A DNA stretch of 64,000 nt from GCA-2748575 sp965222725 (GTDB taxonomy: Bacteria; Pseudomonadota; Gammaproteobacteria; Pseudomonadales; Ketobacteraceae), in NCBI GenBank assembly GCA_965222725.1, contig OZ244969.1, positions 2,790,001 to 2,854,000 on the forward strand, in the 5' to 3' direction. Both the position numbers and the translations under genes were made by a program. Within the stretch, counting starts at the first letter, position 1. Every line of letters starts with the position of its first letter. The notes under the pieces are model-generated. The model saw only the letters and a program-made list of their open reading frames with translations. It searched no databases and had not been told where the DNA came from. Below are positions 25,539-32,956 of this stretch, in pieces.

Positions 25539-25549
25539 GTGGTAGATAG

Positions 25550-26110
25550 ATGGCTTGGGCTGATATAACTGATACAGAAACAACCTCTGGAAAGCCAGCG
25601 AGAGCAAGCGTTGTCAGAAGGCTTAGAGATAACCTGCTGGCTGCGTTGCTTGGCACAGATCCAAACGCTCCAAAGGTACAGCATGCTGCGATAGATGACA
25701 CGGTTGCTGCTGGCGATATACAGCACTACTATGGTGAGAATGGTCTTCTGGGAAGTGATTTTCCCCTTGAAGACGGTGCTGCCACATGGGGCGGCACGTT
25801 AGTGTATATAAGAAAATCTGGCACCATTAGAGTTCGCATGGCCGGAGTCAAAAGCGCCAGTGGAGCAACTGCTTGGCTAAGAATTTATAAAAACGGTGTC
25901 GCTGTTGGTACGCAAAGGAATCTTCCTTACTGGAACTCCGGAAGCTATACACCACAGGTATGGGAAGAGGATATAAGCGTTCAGGCGGATGATTATATTT
26001 CGATACAGTATTATCAATCCACAACAACCGCAATATCCTTTTGCTCCTACTCCTATCGGACTTCTTCTCCTTTTTCACCGTTCACAATCAAAACAGACTG
26101 GAGTTTCTAG
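25550..26110 (+). CDS. Putative tail fibre or receptor-binding protein, 186 aa
   Basis: It begins MAWADITDTETTSGKPARAS and a short helix that could attach to the tail tip. It continues with a beta-rich C-terminal domain (GTIRVRMAGVKSASGATAWLR, DISVQADDYISIQYY). The order after the hub gene fits a small fibre. TAGATAG and GGTGG precede ATG 25550. No enzyme motif is seen. Confidence 0.62.
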   Translation: MAWADITDTETTSGKPARASVVRRLRDNLLAALLGTDPNAPKVQHAAIDDTVAAGDIQHYYGENGLLGSDFPLEDGAATWGGTLVYIRKSGTIRVRMAGVKSASGATAWLRIYKNGVAVGTQRNLPYWNSGSYTPQVWEEDISVQADDYISIQYYQSTTTAISFCSYSYRTSSPFSPFTIKTDWSF

Positions 26111-26111
26111 C

Positions 26112-26435
26112 ATGTACTTTGTAGAGCTTGAGGGTGACAGAATCCGCAACGTGTTTGATTCTGAAAATAACAATGTCCCTGAAAATGCGCAGCCCATCAC
26201 GGCAGAGCAATTCAATGCCATGAAGGCTCACCCTGTTGGTTTCGGGGTTTTTAAATTTGAATCCGGGGACATCGTTGAGGACGAAGAAAGGGCGCTGGAT
26301 GCAATTGATAAAATCCGCGCAGCCCAAAACCCGCAAAGCTTGCTTGATAAGGTGGTTCAGCTTACCGGTGAGGTGGAGCGCCTAAAGGGCGAGCAGGCAG
26401 CACTCAGGGCGCGAGTGCCGCCACAGGCTACTTAA
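26112..26435 (+). CDS. Hypothetical late protein, 107 aa, fibre-linked
   Basis: ATG 26112, with GGAG eight to eleven bases upstream, starts one base after the fibre stop. The first 75 residues have the acidic, mixed pattern of small tail-accessory proteins (MYFVELEGDRIRNVFDSENN), and the last 30 form a coiled coil (LLDKVVQLTGEVERLKGEQAAL). It could be a fibre chaperone. No family is assigned. Confidence 0.55.
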   Translation: MYFVELEGDRIRNVFDSENNNVPENAQPITAEQFNAMKAHPVGFGVFKFESGDIVEDEERALDAIDKIRAAQNPQSLLDKVVQLTGEVERLKGEQAALRARVPPQAT

Positions 26436-26506
26436 AAGTGGCTCAGGAGAATTATAGCCAGCGCTACCATGGCGACAGCTGTCTGAATTTTCAGTCTTTG
26501 ATTCAT

Positions 26507-26531
26507 AAAAAAAGAGCCCCCGGGTGGGGGC
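26507..26531 (-). terminator. Terminator of the rightmost minus-strand phage genes
   Basis: Read on the minus strand, GCCCCC-ACCC-GGGGGC is followed by TCTTTTTTT. It lies about 45 bases beyond the stop of the 159-aa gene and separates that operon from the converging tail genes. Confidence 0.8.
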
Positions 26532-26575
26532 GACAAAAAGGAATTTCCAACAGATAGACGGGCAGGGCGTAAGAG

Positions 26576-27055
26576 TTACGCGGTTTTCACAACCACAGCT
26601 TGACCCTTGTCGCCGATCTGAAGAACCAGCCGGCTAAGATGTTCATTGCCGTAGTCAACGCGCCAGCGATCTTCGTCCAAAGTTTCCCCATCCACAACAA
26701 TCACTCTCCCCACTGTTCCGTCTGGGTGCCTTATTGTGTCGCCATTGTGGATATGGCAGCCAGCGTAATCAGGCCATGGCGCGCGATCTTGTGCGCTAAC
26801 CCTCTGCATAGTTAGTTCCTTCCGCCCTTTGTCGGTAATCAGGAAATCACCCCGACACCCACAAGCGCACCCATCTACGACACCACGCCGGATCATCATG
26901 CCCATTTTGGCCAGCATGAGTTTTTCGGGGCAGTTGCCCGGAAAGGCCGGCCTGATGCTGTTTTCTTGGGCCCCATCAAACCATGTGTGGCACTCGCCGG
27001 GGTTTCGGTTTAGCAGCTCAAGGATAGGCCCGTCTGGTATGTCTTTGCATTGCAC
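26576..27055 (-). CDS. Hypothetical prophage protein, 159 aa
   Basis: The GTG start at 27055 is supported by GGGGAGG upstream, inside the end of the HTH gene, so the two are probably coupled. The N-terminal half has several cysteines and a GVVDGCACGCRGDFLITDKG segment resembling a short winged-helix or zinc element. The C-terminal half is a beta-rich SH3-like piece (GDTIRHPDGTVGRVIVVDGE, WRVDYGNEHLS). The function is unknown. Confidence 0.6.
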   Translation of the reverse strand: MQCKDIPDGPILELLNRNPGECHTWFDGAQENSIRPAFPGNCPEKLMLAKMGMMIRRGVVDGCACGCRGDFLITDKGRKELTMQRVSAQDRAPWPDYAGCHIHNGDTIRHPDGTVGRVIVVDGETLDEDRWRVDYGNEHLSRLVLQIGDKGQAVVVKTA

Positions 27056-27059
27056 GGGA

Positions 27060-27413
27060 CTACCTCCCCGCCACCTTGGGCTGTATCACGTCCAGATCCT
27101 GCCTAATATCCACTACACCAGCCGCAACCAAGAGCAGCCGCCATGCTGCATAGGATATCTGCCTATGCTCGTCAGAATCTGTTTTCCAGCGCCTGACAGT
27201 AGGACTCCCTTTCTTGGGGTTGTAGTTTGCCCCGACAAGCATAGCAACTTGGTTCTGGCTCCATCCCATCACATCAATCAGAGCAGCAACGGTGCCGCCG
27301 TCTGGCGGCTCATACCCTTCGGCAAAAGGCTTGGCGCTTGGGTGGTTCCGGAAAGCCTCAAGGGTGCGCGGCACCCCTGGGCTTGAACTGTAAATCGGTC
27401 TATTTTCGCTCAT
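27060..27413 (-). CDS. Helix-turn-helix DNA-binding protein, 117 aa
   Basis: Residues about 40-75 contain an XRE-like helix-turn-helix (VAALIDVMGWSQNQVAMLVG), then VRRWKT and a C-terminal helix (YAAWRLLLVAAGVV). It is preceded by GGAGGTTAGGATA. Small HTH proteins of this type sit next to phage accessory genes. As it lies downstream of radC and not in a classic immunity switch, it may control its own operon. Not recognised as CI or Cro. Confidence 0.72.
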   Translation of the reverse strand: MSENRPIYSSSPGVPRTLEAFRNHPSAKPFAEGYEPPDGGTVAALIDVMGWSQNQVAMLVGANYNPKKGSPTVRRWKTDSDEHRQISYAAWRLLLVAAGVVDIRQDLDVIQPKVAGR

Positions 27414-27436
27414 TATCCTAACCTCCGCTGGGCGGG

Positions 27437-27883
27437 CTATAAAAGCCCGCGTTCTGCAAAACTGAAAACCTTGTCCTTTGTCACAATGATGTGATCCAGA
27501 ACCTGAATGTCGAAGAGGGCCAGCGCATCGCTCAGGACTTTTGTGATTTGCTGGTCAGCCTGACTGGCGCGCTCGATGTTTGATGGGTGGTTGTGTGCCA
27601 GCACCACGGCTGAAGCGTTTTTGTAAAGCGCCTCTTTGGCCACTTCGCGGGGGTAAACGCTAGCGCCATCGACGGTACCGCGAAACAGGATATCGAAAGA
27701 GATCATTTGGTGCTGAGTGTTGAGAAAGAGAACCGCGAATACTTCGTGCTCAAGCGTGGCCAGCTGCAGCTTGATAAAGTCTTTGGCGAATTGGGGGCCG
27801 GTTACGAAGCTGGTGGACAGCACTTCACGCTTCAGGATTGAGAGGGCTTGCTCGATGATTTTCTGTTCTGCTTTGTTGATCAT
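27437..27883 (-). CDS. RadC-family JAB-domain protein
   Basis: The JAB/MPN fold shows TLEHEVFAVLFLNTQHQMI, then the metal motif AVVLAHNHPSN and a downstream D in ALFDIQVLDHIIVTKD. At 148 residues it lacks the N-terminal helix-hairpin-helix region of chromosomal RadC and is of the short type common in prophages and islands. The frame is open to 27967, but ATG 27883 has CTGGAGA seven bases upstream. The protein's biochemical role is unsettled in the literature; deubiquitinase-like folds do not prove peptidase activity. Confidence 0.9.
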   Translation of the reverse strand: MINKAEQKIIEQALSILKREVLSTSFVTGPQFAKDFIKLQLATLEHEVFAVLFLNTQHQMISFDILFRGTVDGASVYPREVAKEALYKNASAVVLAHNHPSNIERASQADQQITKVLSDALALFDIQVLDHIIVTKDKVFSFAERGLL

Positions 27884-27981
27884 TGGATGTCTCCAGTAGT
27901 ATCGGGCTTGGCGGACTGCCTGCCCAGTGATTGTTAATATACCGCGCCATTGGCGCGGAGTCAACAAAAAGAAACAGCAAA

Positions 27982-28188
27982 TTAATACGCAATTCGGTCC
28001 TCATCAAATTCCGCGTCTTCGGCGCCTTTTTCATATGCTTGCTGTTGTAGCGGGTTGTCCGGATAAGGGGCTTCCTTAACAGTTCGGTTTGGATGGTGGC
28101 GATCGTTGTAGCCCTCAGCCCACTCCGCGTGAACGCCGTTAACTAAAGCCCATGCCTCGTTTTCTGATTGCGCTTCCTTGTGTTCCAT
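27982..28188 (-). CDS. Hypothetical small acidic protein, 68 aa
   Basis: It starts at ATG 28188 with GGGAGA upstream and a TATATT -10-like element at 28203-28208. It is the first gene of the rightmost minus-strand operon, only about 110 bases from the attachment site. The product ends in NPLQQQAYEKGAEDAEFDED, reminiscent of small Rmf/CrpP-like proteins (NP plus aromatic-x-x-G). The similarity is too short to assign. Confidence 0.45.
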   Translation of the reverse strand: MEHKEAQSENEAWALVNGVHAEWAEGYNDRHHPNRTVKEAPYPDNPLQQQAYEKGAEDAEFDEDRIAY

Positions 28189-28301
28189 GTGGTCTCCCGT
28201 TTAATATACGAACCGCTGAAAGCCGCATTTTGCGCGGGTGCAACATCGGTCGATTAATACACCGATAGCGGTTAAGTTGTTGTTTTGTATATCAAACGGG
28301 A

Positions 28302-28350
28302 CTGGCTACGAACCAGGCGGTCGCACGTTCGAATCGTGCCGGGCGCGCCA
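28302..28350 (+). other. attR: 3' part of tRNA-Arg(ACG)
   Basis: The bases match a tRNA-Arg from the anticodon stem onward: CTGG, loop CTACGAA (anticodon ACG), CCAG, a variable region, the T arm with GTTCGAATC and the 3' end GGGCGCGCCA with encoded CCA. Upstream bases do not form the 5' half, and the first stem position (A28301 against G) is already mismatched. So the tRNA is a fragment, as left at one end when a phage integrates into a tRNA 3' end. The intact gene should lie at the other prophage end. Confidence 0.88.
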
Positions 28351-28360
28351 TATTCAAGAA

Positions 28361-28391
28361 AAAGGCTCCACAGTAATGTGGGGCCTTTTTT
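28361..28391 (+). terminator. Terminator of the tRNA-Arg locus
   Basis: AAAGGCTCCACA-GTAA-TGTGGGGCCTTTTTT forms a hairpin with a T tract, eleven bases beyond the tRNA 3' end. It probably terminated the original tRNA transcript and now lies on the host side of attR. Confidence 0.75.
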
Positions 28392-28528
28392 GTTGGTCAG
28401 CTGTATTCCCGATCCACATACATTTCCTGCTTCTCAGCGCTAAATTGGTATTATTACCAAATTTAAACTTTGCAAACGGTTTGTTGTGCTTACACCATAC
28501 TTACCATTTCAGAATTGAGGGGATGCGC

Positions 28529-29104
28529 ATGGAAGTCTACGAAAAAACCGCCAACCAGGAACATCACTTCGGCCGTCTTTACGATATGGCCAAACTCGGC
28601 GCCTCCGGCTTCAGCTGGCCCGTGGACAACATCAATGACTGGCACCCGGGTATGTACAAGAACGTGCAGCCCAGATTCAACGGCGGGGTGTGTTGCCCTT
28701 TCGAGTCCCGCCTGCAGAAGGGCGACAAACTGTATCGCTTTGCTCCCTCCGGTTGCTCCATGGAAAGGCATCTTGGTGGTCGCTGGTGGTTCGACGAAGA
28801 GACCTGCATTTTTCTCTGGTCCAAAGCCGGCTATGAAAACCGTGATGCCAATTTCCGGGATCAGGCGCGAAGGGCTTTTGGGGTGCTGGATGAATGGGGC
28901 GATATGGGTAACCTGGTCACTGTGGTATTGAAAGTGGACTACTGGTGTATCAAAGGTTCCACAGCGCCGGCAAAGGAATCCAATGGCCCGGTGGTGATGC
29001 ACAACCCCTTTGGCACTGATGTGTTGCAGATCTTTGTTCCCGGTGGATTTACGGAATCCACGGTTACTGCCAAACGAGCCGCGTTTGATCGCCTGGTTTA
29101 TTGA
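28529..29104 (+). CDS. Unknown host protein, 191 aa
   Basis: The frame is open across the tRNA remnant, but ATG 28529 has TTGAGGGG seven bases upstream and is the only start with a proper site (ATG 28523 is too close). The product is rich in tryptophan, tyrosine and glycine (GGRWWFDEETCIFLWSKAGY; NLVTVVLKVDYWCIKG) and looks like a compact cytosolic alpha/beta domain, with no signal peptide. I recognise no family. It is the first host gene after the prophage and converges on the M23 peptidase gene, one base apart. Confidence 0.65.
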   Translation: MEVYEKTANQEHHFGRLYDMAKLGASGFSWPVDNINDWHPGMYKNVQPRFNGGVCCPFESRLQKGDKLYRFAPSGCSMERHLGGRWWFDEETCIFLWSKAGYENRDANFRDQARRAFGVLDEWGDMGNLVTVVLKVDYWCIKGSTAPAKESNGPVVMHNPFGTDVLQIFVPGGFTESTVTAKRAAFDRLVY

Positions 29105-29105
29105 T

Positions 29106-30122
29106 CTATTCCCAAAAGCCCCTCACGGGTACACGCTCATCCGCAAAGAATGCGCCATCGTAGTGTTCCTTTGTGAGTGGCAGCCAGAGCTGTGTAAATC
29201 CTTCTTCTTTTGGCCTTAATAACGTTGGTGCAAAGGTCTCTGCCCAGGCGTATCGATCGTGGTGCAGGGCGTCTTCCAGGTAGGCTGCCAGGAAGTGAGG
29301 GTTGCCATCAAGGGCTGCCAGCTCTTCGTGAATTTTCTCGCTATCGCACGCCGCAATAACCCTCTGAATTTCCGCTTCATCGACGGCGCTCAGCTCCGGA
29401 GTCTGCTCATCTGATACCGGCTGGTGCCCCGGTCGGTTTCTTTCCATCCAGGTGCCTGTATGCTCGACTTCACCTTCCGTCAGGTAAGGGTCGATGGGGT
29501 GCCCGCGGTGCCACACCATAAAGTGAATATGCGGCGATACCCAGGGAAAGGAGATCGTCATATCCACACCGGCGGAACCACTCAATGCCACGGGTTCACC
29601 GCGCATCACCGGTTGCCCCAGTGCGACCAGTGGTTGCCAGCAGTGGGTGTATTGAGTCAACAGTCCGTGGCCATGATCCACAGCAATGGTCAGTCCACCC
29701 CGTAGCCAATTGTCGCGGATCATCACCACATGGCCGGGGGCCGCTGCGGTCAGCTCGGTGCCCACCGGGCAGGCAAAGTCCACACCGTCGTGTTCGTCGT
29801 AGCCCAGGTGTTTGCCGCGAAAATCCGTCATGGTGTTGCGGGTGACTCGTTGGGAGTAGTGTTCTCCACCACCGATGCGATCGAAGCAGTGAAAAATGGG
29901 GGCCAGACGGTTTTTGGGGTGGTATCCCAGATAGGTCGGTACGGCAATATCGGGGCGGAAAAAGCCCAGCGTACTGAGCCCGAACTGAAACCCGTTGCTG
30001 CTGTGTTTCAGCATATGCGACAAGTCGGAGCGAACCTGTTTCAGCGAGCGGATGCCGAAAATTTCCGGTAAATCAGTCATGGTAATGTCGGATTTTCGGG
30101 ACCTGGTTTTTATGGCTTCCAT
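29106..30122 (-). CDS. M23-family metallopeptidase, apparently without signal peptide
   Basis: The LytM fold shows GYDEHDGVDFACPVGTEL with the zinc ligands H111 and D115, then VDHGHGLLTQYTH and the HxH pair H198/H200 in SPHIHFMVWHRG. Family members usually cut peptidoglycan cross-links. The 338-residue protein has a 100-residue N-terminal extension without a hydrophobic signal. It also has a C-terminal domain (residues about 235-338) with a helical acidic stretch. It lies 52 bases downstream of the PLP decarboxylase gene, likely one operon. Export route or cytosolic substrate is unclear. Confidence 0.83.
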   Translation of the reverse strand: MEAIKTRSRKSDITMTDLPEIFGIRSLKQVRSDLSHMLKHSSNGFQFGLSTLGFFRPDIAVPTYLGYHPKNRLAPIFHCFDRIGGGEHYSQRVTRNTMTDFRGKHLGYDEHDGVDFACPVGTELTAAAPGHVVMIRDNWLRGGLTIAVDHGHGLLTQYTHCWQPLVALGQPVMRGEPVALSGSAGVDMTISFPWVSPHIHFMVWHRGHPIDPYLTEGEVEHTGTWMERNRPGHQPVSDEQTPELSAVDEAEIQRVIAACDSEKIHEELAALDGNPHFLAAYLEDALHHDRYAWAETFAPTLLRPKEEGFTQLWLPLTKEHYDGAFFADERVPVRGFWE

Positions 30123-30174
30123 GATGTCGTGCTCCGGTGTTTTCTATTAATGGATTTTATTCTGGATATGGCGC

Positions 30175-31725
30175 TCAGGCGCTGGCTGTCTGTTTTGCTT
30201 TTTCTTTCAGTTGCTCTTCTGGGCGCGCAGTCGCCGCCTTCAAACGTTCCGGTATTCTGTCCCTGCGGTACACATCTTCAATGGTTTCTGCCACCTTAAT
30301 CAGTTCCGCCTGTTGGTCTTTTACCAGCACCACGGCAGGCCGGGGCAGGGCGTTAAAGTTGCTGGCAGACACTTCCTGATAGGCGCCCATATCGAGAAAG
30401 GCAACAACATCGCCTTCTTCCATATCCGGCACTTTTACCAGCGGTAGTATCCTGTCAGCGTAACAGGAGTGGCCCACAATATCGGCGACATGTTTTTCCG
30501 GCGCGTTGACCTTGTTCGCAATTCTGAATTCATGAAAATTGAATTCATAAACACCGCCACTCATAAAAAAGTAAGTGGTATCAGTGAGTACCCAGTTCAT
30601 TTTGATGGGCCGGGTTTGTTGCTTGAATTTTTTTACTGTCGCCAGGTGAATACCAGTGTCGCCGTAAAAACTCCGGCCTGGTTCCAGTTGAAGGCGCACG
30701 TTCTTTAATTTGATACCGCCCTCCAACAGTGTGTCGCGGAAGGTGCTGACGGCAGCACGGGCGTACTCTTCCACACGGGGTGCGCGGCCTTTACCGGGAA
30801 TCTTCGCCATGACCTTTTCTAGCATTTTCGACATGGCATAGTAGTGGCCTTTGGCGGTCAGCCCATAGAGTGCCAGTTCCAGGGGGTAAGTGGCGTAGGT
30901 CAGCAGGGTATCTTCCCGCAGGCCCAGCTTGCTGTGGGGATCGCGGTGGGATGCAAAGCCGCCACCAATATCCAGTTCCTGTGGCTGGTAATTGCCCCAG
31001 GCTTTGCACAGGTGCACTACCAGCTGGCCGTAGCGTTTCATCAGGCCACGCCAGTACCACAGGCTGTCGTGGTTGCGTCCGGCGTGAAAATGCAGGCCTG
31101 TTAACTCCAGGTTTTTCATGGCCAGCACTTTGCGGCCCAGGTCTTCCAGGTATTCTGCAGGAATGCCGGACTTGTAGATCTGAATGGCAATATCGATGGA
31201 CGCGGATTCCAGTGAGAAGTCCGTTTTGCGCCACAAGTTGGGGAAGTCCGGCTTCACGCGAAAGCGGATTTTGGCCACCTTGTTCAGGGACCGGGCAATG
31301 CGGTTGATCCGGTCTGGCTCGTCCAGGTCCTCCACGGTAATGCGCACGCCAGCCTCAATACACTGTCGCAGCATCTCGTCCGATTTGCCTCCGCCGTTCA
31401 CCGAAATGCGTTCCGGGTCGGTTCCACATTGCAGAGCGGAGTAGAGTTCCCCGGCAGAATAGATATCCGCGCCGGCGCCTTCATCACTCAGAATGGATCG
31501 GACGGCGGTATTCCAGTTGGCTTTGTTGGCCGGGAGAATATCCACGGGGCCGTCCGGCCAGTGGGATTGAAACGCGCTGTGATAGCGGCGGTAATTGCGC
31601 CTCAGCTGGTTTTCTGACACCACGAACAGGGGGCTGCCGAATTCTTCAACCAGGGCATTGGTGTCACAGTCTTCAATAAACAGATGGTTGTTGCGCACGC
31701 TCAGTGCGTCGTCCAGGCGTTCCAT
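30175..31725 (-). CDS. Fold-type III PLP-dependent decarboxylase-like enzyme
   Basis: The alanine-racemase-like barrel carries the PLP lysine in ILPANKANWNTA and GADIYSAGELYSAL. Further motifs are LTGLHFHAGRN, LDIGGGFASHRD and LQLEPGRSFYGDTG. The C-terminal barrel has VGHSCYADRIL and DMGAYQEVSASNFN, matching the Cys/Tyr region of diaminopimelate and ornithine decarboxylases. At 516 residues it is longer than LysA (about 420), with an insertion near residues 265-330. The substrate cannot be told. It is divergent from a TetR gene with operator-like dyads between them. Confidence 0.85.
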   Translation of the reverse strand: MERLDDALSVRNNHLFIEDCDTNALVEEFGSPLFVVSENQLRRNYRRYHSAFQSHWPDGPVDILPANKANWNTAVRSILSDEGAGADIYSAGELYSALQCGTDPERISVNGGGKSDEMLRQCIEAGVRITVEDLDEPDRINRIARSLNKVAKIRFRVKPDFPNLWRKTDFSLESASIDIAIQIYKSGIPAEYLEDLGRKVLAMKNLELTGLHFHAGRNHDSLWYWRGLMKRYGQLVVHLCKAWGNYQPQELDIGGGFASHRDPHSKLGLREDTLLTYATYPLELALYGLTAKGHYYAMSKMLEKVMAKIPGKGRAPRVEEYARAAVSTFRDTLLEGGIKLKNVRLQLEPGRSFYGDTGIHLATVKKFKQQTRPIKMNWVLTDTTYFFMSGGVYEFNFHEFRIANKVNAPEKHVADIVGHSCYADRILPLVKVPDMEEGDVVAFLDMGAYQEVSASNFNALPRPAVVLVKDQQAELIKVAETIEDVYRRDRIPERLKAATARPEEQLKEKAKQTASA

Positions 31726-31800
31726 GGCGGTCCTCTCGGGTTGTGTCTGGCACTGTCAGGTGCTGCTCGGACAGAGGCAGTTGCAGCAGCCTGTTTTTAT

Positions 31801-31847
31801 ATGAACAATGTTCATGTTTAAAAATATGATCAATGTTCAGGTATAAT
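31801..31847. promoter_or_regulatory. TetR operator-like dyads and -10 element
   Basis: ATGAACA-ATG-TTCAT (31801-31815) is a perfect dyad. A degenerate copy, ATGATCAATGTTCAG, follows at 31826-31840, 25 bases later. It is directly followed by TATAAT (31842-31847), which can serve as -10 for the TetR gene at 31879. The element lies between divergent genes, so one regulator could control both. Confidence 0.7.
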
Positions 31848-31878
31848 TTGTCAACCTTCAGATCGGGCCAGGAATCCT

Positions 31879-32514
31879 ATGCCAGTTTGCAGACGAAAAC
31901 CCACCCAGGATCGCAGTCGCGAGAAATACGAACAGATTCTGTCAGCTGCCAAACAGCTGATTGGAGAGCGGGGCAATGATGCAGTCAGTATGCGGGAAAT
32001 TGCCAAGTCAGCCGGTGTGGCTCCCAGCTCTATCTATCAGTACTTCCCGGATAAGAACGCCATACTCTCCGCCATTATGCAGGGCTATTTTGATCAGGTG
32101 CAGGATATGCTGACGGTAGTGGCCAGCCAGGCCGAATCCGTGGAAGATCTGCCGGACGCCCTGAACCAGGGCGTGGACCTGTTCTACGCCATGTTTGCCA
32201 GCGAGCCGGTGCTGGCCACCCTGTGGGCGGGCATACAGGCCAATACGGTATTGCGGGATCTGGATACCCGGGATTCCTTTGAAAAGGCCGGGTTGCTGGC
32301 GGACAAGCTTTGCAATTTCCTGCCGTCCGCTGATCGGCAGGAGGCTTTTGATGCGGCTTTGTTGCTGGTACAAATGCTGGGGGTGACCGTGCGCATGGCG
32401 CTGGCCATGGATGGAGACAGAAGCGATAACAACAAAGGCAGCGAGCGGCTGCTGGGGGAGTTTAAAACCCTGGCTCGTTTACGAATTAATGCCTTTATCC
32501 AGCAGTCTCAGTAA
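31879..32514 (+). CDS. TetR-family transcriptional regulator
   Basis: The N-terminal HTH is clear: KYEQILSAAKQLIGERG, then VSMREIAKSAGVAPSSIYQY and FPDKNAILSAI. The 211-residue length and helical C-terminal ligand domain are standard. AGGAAT precedes ATG 31879. It is divergent from the decarboxylase/M23 operon, with paired dyads between the two starts, so it most likely represses both itself and that operon. The ligand is unknown. Confidence 0.93.
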   Translation: MPVCRRKPTQDRSREKYEQILSAAKQLIGERGNDAVSMREIAKSAGVAPSSIYQYFPDKNAILSAIMQGYFDQVQDMLTVVASQAESVEDLPDALNQGVDLFYAMFASEPVLATLWAGIQANTVLRDLDTRDSFEKAGLLADKLCNFLPSADRQEAFDAALLLVQMLGVTVRMALAMDGDRSDNNKGSERLLGEFKTLARLRINAFIQQSQ

Positions 32515-32563
32515 ACCTGGCTGGTTGTTTCCCGTGAACTGGACATGCCGCGTTGGCGGCGGA

Positions 32564-32725
32564 TCACTCCACTAAAGAAGACCTTTCATTCACACTTTCA
32601 ATTTTAACTTCATGTTGTATCGACTCGGCGGTATACCCGTTCAGAGCCATATGCCTGTCTGAAGTTTCCTGCAAAAACAGTATGTTAGCCAATGCCAGTG
32701 TGGAAAGTATCACGATGAGCTGCAT
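32564..32725 (-). CDS. Small membrane peptide, 53 aa
   Basis: A 54-codon frame on the minus strand starts at ATG 32725 with an excellent AAAGGAGATC ribosome binding site. The N-terminus MQLIVILSTLALANILFLQ is a membrane anchor or signal sequence. The remaining 34 residues are polar and mildly acidic, ending in a Glu (SSLVE). The frame is shorter than many gene callers accept. It lies between a TetR gene and the P450 operon, oriented away from the latter. No family is recognised. Confidence 0.5.
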   Translation of the reverse strand: MQLIVILSTLALANILFLQETSDRHMALNGYTAESIQHEVKIESVNERSSLVE

Positions 32726-32829
32726 CTGTTGATCTCCTTTCTGTGACGTTCGTGCAATCTTAGCCGTTTAATAACCGGTGGGAATTGACTCATAACAATC
32801 CTGAGTGATTGCCTGCCACCTTTCAAAAA

Positions 32830-32868
32830 CTTTACCATAGTAAAGAAAAAGACTTTACGAAAGTAAAG
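32830..32868. promoter_or_regulatory. Twin CTTTAC-N4-GTAAAG operators upstream of the VOC-P450 operon
   Basis: CTTTAC-CATA-GTAAAG (32830-32845) and CTTTAC-GAAA-GTAAAG (32853-32868) have identical 6-bp arms, and their centres are 23 bases apart, about two helical turns. The surroundings are AT-rich. The pair is about 90 bases before the VOC start. The likely ligand is a TetR-type protein, possibly that encoded at 35,118. Confidence 0.75.
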
Positions 32869-32956
32869 AAAAATACTAATGTAAAAATGTACTCTCATTT
32901 ATGAGCAGCTTCATAACAATATTTATAACAATTAATCATCACGACAGGAGACAGTA

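Larger units (their letters stand above)
1..28350. mobile_element. Prophage, right portion (HK97-type siphophage); left end outside window
   Basis: A continuous phage gene set runs from the window start to a tRNA-Arg remnant at 28,302-28,350. Early and late genes lie on the plus strand to 26,435, followed by four minus-strand genes to 28,188. The order TerS, TerL, portal, protease, capsid, connectors, tail terminator, tube, G/GT, tape measure and tip is that of long non-contractile tailed phages with HK97-fold capsids. Neither integrase nor C1-type repressor is visible, so both should be left of the window. All structural genes are intact, so the element may be functional; that is inference. 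Confidence 0.93.

Noticed and set aside
26433..26507. Minus-strand 24-residue hydrophobic peptide frame (starts MNQRLKIQTAV)
   Set aside because: Its ATG directly follows the T tract of the operon terminator and has no ribosome binding site.
28238..28522. Extended N-terminus of the 28,529 gene reading through the tRNA remnant
   Set aside because: It would translate tRNA and terminator sequence; ATG 28529 has the ribosome binding site.
32830..32868. Start of a CRISPR-like repeat array
   Set aside because: Only two short dyadic units, with no spacer series and no cas genes; they read as operators.
32710..32898. 62-residue minus-strand frame upstream of the P450 operon
   Set aside because: Overlaps the operator dyads and the start region of the better-supported 53-residue frame; no ribosome site.
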